From NCBI RefSeq assembly GCF_000801105.2, contig NC_079515.1, positions 4,650,001-4,714,000 on the forward strand: 64,000 nt of DNA, read 5' to 3'. A program made the position numbers and the translations under genes. Each line of letters starts with the position of its first letter. Position 1 is the first letter of the stretch. Shown piece after piece: positions 58,960 to 64,000 of this stretch. The DNA comes from Raphanus sativus. Taxonomy: Eukaryota; Streptophyta; Magnoliopsida; Brassicales; Brassicaceae. Below the pieces are notes generated by a model. The model saw nothing but the letters and a program-made list of their open reading frames with translations, did no database searches and was not told the DNA's origin.

Positions 58960-60672
58960 TCTATCTTATTAAAACAGAAACATTACAACTTCTTCTAGGT
59001 AGATTTTAAAGGTGGACCTCTTATATTTAAATTAAACATCATCCTTTATTTATAATACATACTATATACGGTTTCCATATATTATTACATATGGATTTAT
59101 TACGTACCATTATTACATGTCGATTTATATACTAAGAATCTATCTTATTAAAAGAGAAACATTACAACTTCTTCTAGGTGGATTTTAAAGGTGGACCTCT
59201 TATATTTAAATTAAACACTATCTCTTATTTATAATACATACCATATACGGTTTCCATATATTATTACATATATATTTAATACGTATCATTATTATATGTC
59301 GATTTATATACTAAGAATATAATACGTACCATTGCTCTGAAACTAAATCTTACAATTATATTGCAATTATACATAATTCACATGTTTGTCCATATTGCAA
59401 TTATATATAATATATAGATATAATATATAGATACCATTCCTATGAAATACGTACCATTCATCTTTTTGTCCATATTGAAATTAGATGTTATATATATATA
59501 GTAAGAATACTAAGATACATATGAATCATCACATACATAGAAATTAGACTAATATATCAAATCAACTCAAATGTGCAACCATAATCCCTGCCATGATCAT
59601 ATACAAATTAGACATAGTATTTGTAATAAAACCATCATGCTCACACTCATTCAGCTTCTTAAGATTGGTCCACATTGCAATTATATATAATTCATCTGTT
59701 TGTTTATATTGCAATTATATATAATTCATCTTAAGATTGGTCCATATTGTTCCTTTAAAAAATTGAATCTCTCAATTCTAAAATATACACTAAATAATCT
59801 TTTATAGCAAAACCATTTCTCCAAGTTGATTTAACATGCCTACAATATCAGATTTAATAATATCGCAAGTTTTAAAAATCAGTTATAGAAAATATTCTTC
59901 TCCAAGTTTATTCTATCAAACCTAAAATCTAGGAAACAATAAAATCGATGTTCTTAGTATTTATTATGGTTAATGTAATTGATTATCGGATATTCCTTTC
60001 CTTTAAAAATACAGTCAATATTCTTTTATAGAAAAACTCTTCTCCAAGTTGTTTAATTAATCAGTTATGGAAAATCCCCTTCTCCAAGTATATTTTATCC
60101 AAGCGAAAATCTAAGAGTCGATCAAATTGTGATATTTTTATTTATTATGGTTGATTTAATTGAATGTGAAATATTCTTTTTCACCTCACAAAAATTTGTC
60201 TATAAATATTCGACTTCTTATTCACCATACGACATTCACAAAAACTCCCAAATAAACACAATATCGAAACCTAGCACTTTAGTTATGATAGATGGTGTGA
60301 AACCTTTAAGAAACAATTGGAAAATTCCAGTTAAAGTTCTTCATTGTTGGAAACAAAACACCGGTTTTGGAGACGACACATTTGAGTGCATCCTCTCAGA
60401 TGAATCTGTACTTGCATTTGTTTCAGCTTTTATAAGTTTTTTCTATTCTATTGGTTTATAAATCTGTTTCTTTTTCTGTTTTATATGGTGTAAAGATTGC
60501 AGCAGCGTGCCAAAGGAATCACATTAGTACACATTATTTATTTAAACACATTTAAACACATTTTTATTTTTCAAAATTTAAAATTAATACACATAGCAAT
60601 CATGTATTACATTTAGTATGAATAATGATAAAAAAAAATAACACCCGCTCGGTCGAGCGGGTCACGATCTAG
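58960..60672 (+). mobile_element. Non-autonomous Helitron carrying an RPA-like fragment
   Basis: Starts TCTATCTTATTAAAAC after an A. Ends with the hairpin ACCCGCTCGGTCGAGCGGGT (60643..60662), then CACGATCTAG (60672) and T: a textbook Helitron 3' end. The first 179 bp are tandemly repeated, the second 5' end starting at 59139, again after A. No Rep/helicase. It carries the OB-fold fragment at 60285..60461. Confidence 0.85.
60285..60461 (+). pseudogene. Truncated RPA1-like OB-fold (DUF223-type) fragment
   Basis: From MIDGVKPLRNNWKIPVKVLH the frame continues with CWKQ...DTFECILSDES and then loses similarity near 60404, at a GTACTTG donor-like site, ending at 60461 (58 residues). This N-terminal stretch resembles the first OB-fold of plant RPA70-like/DUF223 proteins, which are frequent in Brassicaceae and often linked to Helitrons. 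The frame can be extended upstream to 60129 but that part does not look like protein. A TATA-like TATAAATATT lies at about 60200. It is likely a captured or residual Helitron gene without function by itself. Confidence 0.65.
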
Positions 60673-61186
60673 TATTAACTTATTTTATCAACACTCTCAC
60701 TGCAAGGATTTTAACTATTGAAAATGAGTTTCAACATCTCCATTGAGGGTGGTCTAAGAAGGTACATAAAATTTTTGAAAAATCAAAAATAGAATTCTAC
60801 ACAATGAATGAAAATCTATGTAAAAATATTTGATAAAAAAAAATATAATTAAGTTGTAAGATCCTCTCAACTATTAGAATCATCAAATTCTACCAAAATT
60901 TATGTTCCAATAACACATCCTCCTAAAATACATAGAAAACATGGTTTTGGCAACTACTACTATATTTTTATTTCTTTTACCTATTTATTTTAAAAACATA
61001 ATATAATTTGACAAATTCTTATTATTTTGTTTCTTTAAAAAAAAAATGAAATAACAAGATATTATTGATTGGTGGAACATAAATAAAACTCAGTTTTGAC
61101 ATGTTAGCCTCAAATGTTTTCTTTTTAATTTACTGAAGATGTTTGGAACCTTTAAAATTGTTTTGAATTTCGATAATAAAGAAATA
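60673..61186. other. AT-rich spacer between Helitrons
   Basis: No gene or repeat is recognised. Confidence 0.4.
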
Positions 61187-62734
61187 CTAAGTGTTTTGCT
61201 CGCACATATGAGCATAATCGTTTTAATAATTATTAATATATGTATTATGATTTAACTGTCATAATAACTTGATCAATTTAAACATCATAATATTATTCTT
61301 TATATTCTTAATCATTTTAGTTTTTTCGATTTTTATTTCGGTCTACATCTCGTTAACACAAAGGAAAATTTTAAAATTATGAGACCATAAGAATATAATT
61401 ACATATCAAATATTCCACACAATAAAGTAAAGTAAGAATGTGAACTTTTGGTCACTCTTAATCTACTTTGTATTTTTAAACCAGAAACATGTATTAAATT
61501 ACCAAAAACACTAAAATACACAAATCCAAGTAAGAACAAAATAAATAAAAAGTAAATAAAAACTAAAGTTCAATAATAATTTAGAAGATTTAAAAAAAAA
61601 CTAATTGAGATAAAGACAATATTTTATTGGTTTACTTGATCAATATATACATTGAATTATCTTAATATTTCATAAGTTTAATTTTAATAAAAGAAAAATA
61701 GATAATGATAGTTTTATTATTAAAGTTAATTTATGGTTAATTATATAGTGATAAATCTAATTATTCATTAAAAATATATTTATTTTAGCCGTTTTAGAAA
61801 CTAAACCATTAAATACATGTTCATGATGACATAGAAAACTCTCTAAACTTAATATCAAAGCATATTTATATTATAGATTAAATAATAATAAAACATACAC
61901 GTGAAATAGTTCTTGTAGTAATTCAGAATACCTAATTCATAATTTCAAACTCCATGTAACAGAACCGGTTTGCTCATAGTTTTTCAAATTCAAAGAAAGA
62001 AGAAAAACTAAGAACTCCTACTGAAAAAACAAATATCACAAGTATATAAATATAGATATCAACTATAATCAAGACAACTTGGAATGAATGAGAAAAATGA
62101 AATTATAGAGTTTAAAAGATCTTAAATCATATAAAAATACCTAACTTGTTTAAAATAATTATTATTCTAATTCCAATTAGAAATTTTGAAATATTTATAT
62201 TATTTAAATTAATAAATTAATGATTTAATCTAAAAACTAATAAAAAATCTTTTGAAAGTTAAAATAATTATAATCATAATTCTAGTTAGAAATTTCAAAA
62301 TATTTATATTATTTAATTTAATAAATTAATTAGAAATTTCAAAATATTTATATTACCTAAATTAATAAATTGATGATTTAATCTAAAAACTAATAAGAAT
62401 ATAACAAATAAGAAAAACTAGCTAAAATAATAGAAAAAGTGACAAATCGGTAAAATTATTTCATAAATAAATTAATGATTTAAGCTAAAAACTAATAAGA
62501 ATCTTGTGAAAGTTAAAATAATTATAATCATAATTCTAGTTATAAATTTCGAAATATTTATATTATTTAACTTAATAAATTAATTAGAAAGTTCAAAATA
62601 TTTATATTATCTAAATTAATAAATAGATGATTTAATCTAAAAACTAATAAGAATATGACAAATGAGAAAAGTTAGCTAAAATAATGGAAAAGTGACAAAT
62701 CAGCAAAATTAATTCATAAATAATATTATATAGA
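61187..62734 (-). mobile_element. Non-autonomous Helitron, minus strand
   Basis: On the minus strand it starts TCTATATAATATTATTTATG at 62734, preceded by A. It ends near 61187 with a hairpin (GCTCATATGTGCGAGC), AAAACACTTAG and T. The final TTAG deviates from the usual CTAG by one base. The 5' half (about 62180..62734) holds two or more tandem units of about 258 bp (shared AATCTAAAAACTAATAA, TAATCATAATTCTAGTTA). Non-coding. Confidence 0.55.
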
Positions 62735-62736
62735 TG

Positions 62737-64000
62737 TCTATACTATTATTTGCGAAGTAAATTTTTGCAACGGAGCTCTCACGTTAAAAGTTAGAGCGGT
62801 TAATATCGATACTATCCTTCGTGAATAAATTATATAAATTACTTACAAATCAAAAACGAATTTAAGTGATTAAAACTAATAATAATAAGAGTTATCCATA
62901 ATTAAAATATATTTACAAATAAAAAGATAATTTATATATATAATAATAGTTATCCATAATTAAAATATATTTACAAAATAAAAAGATAATATATATATAT
63001 ATATTGTGTTGTTATCCGAAAATTATCTTTAAATAATAAGTTAAAAATAAAAAAAAACACATAACTAAAACATAAATAATAATTTATCATGAGTCTTTTA
63101 GTTAGTAATTAGTATAACTTATATAAATTAATCACAAAACAAAAACGAGTTTTAAAATTTTTTTATTTGCGAAGTAAATTTTCGCAACGGAGCTCTCACG
63201 TTAAAAGTTAGAGCGTTTAATATCGATAATATCCTTAATGAATAAATTATATAAATTACTTACAAATCAAAAACGAATTTAAGTTTTTTTATTAGATAAG
63301 TGATTAAAACTAATAATAATAAGAGTTATCCATAATTAAAAATATATTTATAAATAAAAAGATAATTTTTATATATTTTGTGTTGTTATCCAAAAATTAT
63401 CTTTAAATAATAATTTAAACATAAAAAAACAAATAACTAAAACATAAATAATAATTTATCATGATAGTCTTTTAATTAGTAATTAGTATAATTTATATAA
63501 ATTAATCACAAAAATAAAAACTAGTTTTAAATTTTTTGATTAGATAATTGATTAAAATTCATGGTGATAAGAATTATTCAAAATTTAAAAAGATATTTTA
63601 AATAAAAACATAATTCCTATATATACTGTGTTGTTATCTTATAAATATCTTTTAATGTAAAAGTTTTAAAAAACAAAACATAAACTAGATAGATAAATAT
63701 TAATTAAGTTATCTATATTTAATGTGTTGTTATCTTATAAATATCTTTAATGAAAAATTAAAAAAAATACATAAAACACATAGCTACATATTAATTAAGT
63801 AAAATTTTTAATTCTATATAATTGAAAAGAGAACATTGAGTGATTTTAAAGTTATATTTTTTAATAATCAATACAATTTATAAAGAATTTTTTAAAAAAT
63901 TATAAGTAAGATTTTCAAATGGAAATATATATATAATAATTTGCTAAAAAACATAAATAATTTATCATTATTACTTTTTAATCAGTGGTGATTGTATTAA
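62737..64000 (+). mobile_element. Helitron 5' part, running off the window
   Basis: Begins TCTATACTATTATTTGCGAA at 62737 with the conserved GCAACGGAGCTCTCACG block. The block is repeated at 63167 (period about 417 bp), so the 5' region is tandemly duplicated. The 3' end is outside the window. The base before TC is G, not the usual A. Further AT-rich subrepeats (TGTGTTGTTATC blocks at about 63005, 63370, 63630, 63725) follow. Non-coding. Confidence 0.6.

Overview
The window is plant nuclear DNA, almost certainly from a Brassicaceae species and most likely Brassica or a close relative such as Raphanus. The genes have short GT-AG introns and AT-rich intergenic DNA. The order of recognisable genes matches, from memory, Arabidopsis thaliana chromosome 3 from about At3g12540 to At3g12700: DUF547 protein, a lipid-transfer-like protein, FDM3, TRFL9, NUDT16, a clade-D PP2C (PP2C38), SAP5, FLA14, CTP synthase (CTPS2/EMB2742), HUA1, AGC1.5 and the aspartic protease NANA. 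Several Arabidopsis genes of that interval are missing or decayed here (a frameshifted RRM relic at 22.4 kb and a frameshifted small gene at 22.7-23.0 kb). That is what fractionation after the Brassica genome triplication would produce.

Layout. 0-2.4 kb: a DUF547 gene broken by a small LTR (TRIM-like) insertion, then an 8-cysteine secreted protein. 2.4-7.0 kb: a nested tandem repeat carrying an exon-like segment, and two non-autonomous hAT-like elements. 7-20.7 kb: FDM3, TRFL9, NUDT16, PP2C38 and SAP5, all with complete exon sets. 20.7-25.9 kb: two gene relics, a Helitron and AT-rich repeats. 25.9-39.1 kb: FLA14, CTPS2, HUA1, an unrecognised two-exon gene of 131 residues, and AGC1.5. 39-55.8 kb: a transposon-dominated block that separates AGC1.5 from NANA. 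It holds a near-intact young Ty1/copia element (40399-45537), a pol-deleted LTR element with 1.5-kb LTRs (48830-52666), a degenerate telomere-like array and a purine tract. 55.8-57.7 kb: NANA. 57.7-64 kb: a Stowaway-like MITE and three Helitrons, one carrying an RPA-like OB-fold fragment and two lying head to head.

The host genes do not form one pathway. They are a conserved syntenic block with roles in RNA-directed DNA methylation (FDM3), telomere DNA binding (TRFL9), nucleotide metabolism (CTPS2, NUDT16), signalling (PP2C38, AGC1.5), stress response (SAP5), floral AG pre-mRNA processing (HUA1) and wall or plastid functions (FLA14, NANA). Exon models were joined by hand at GT-AG sites. For every complete multi-exon gene the summed length is a multiple of three, and the predicted sizes (FDM3 647 aa, TRFL9 620, NUDT16 174, PP2C38 387, CTPS2 592, HUA1 529, AGC1.5 572, NANA 443) fit the families as I know them. 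Gene symbols are assigned by family plus remembered synteny; no database search was run.
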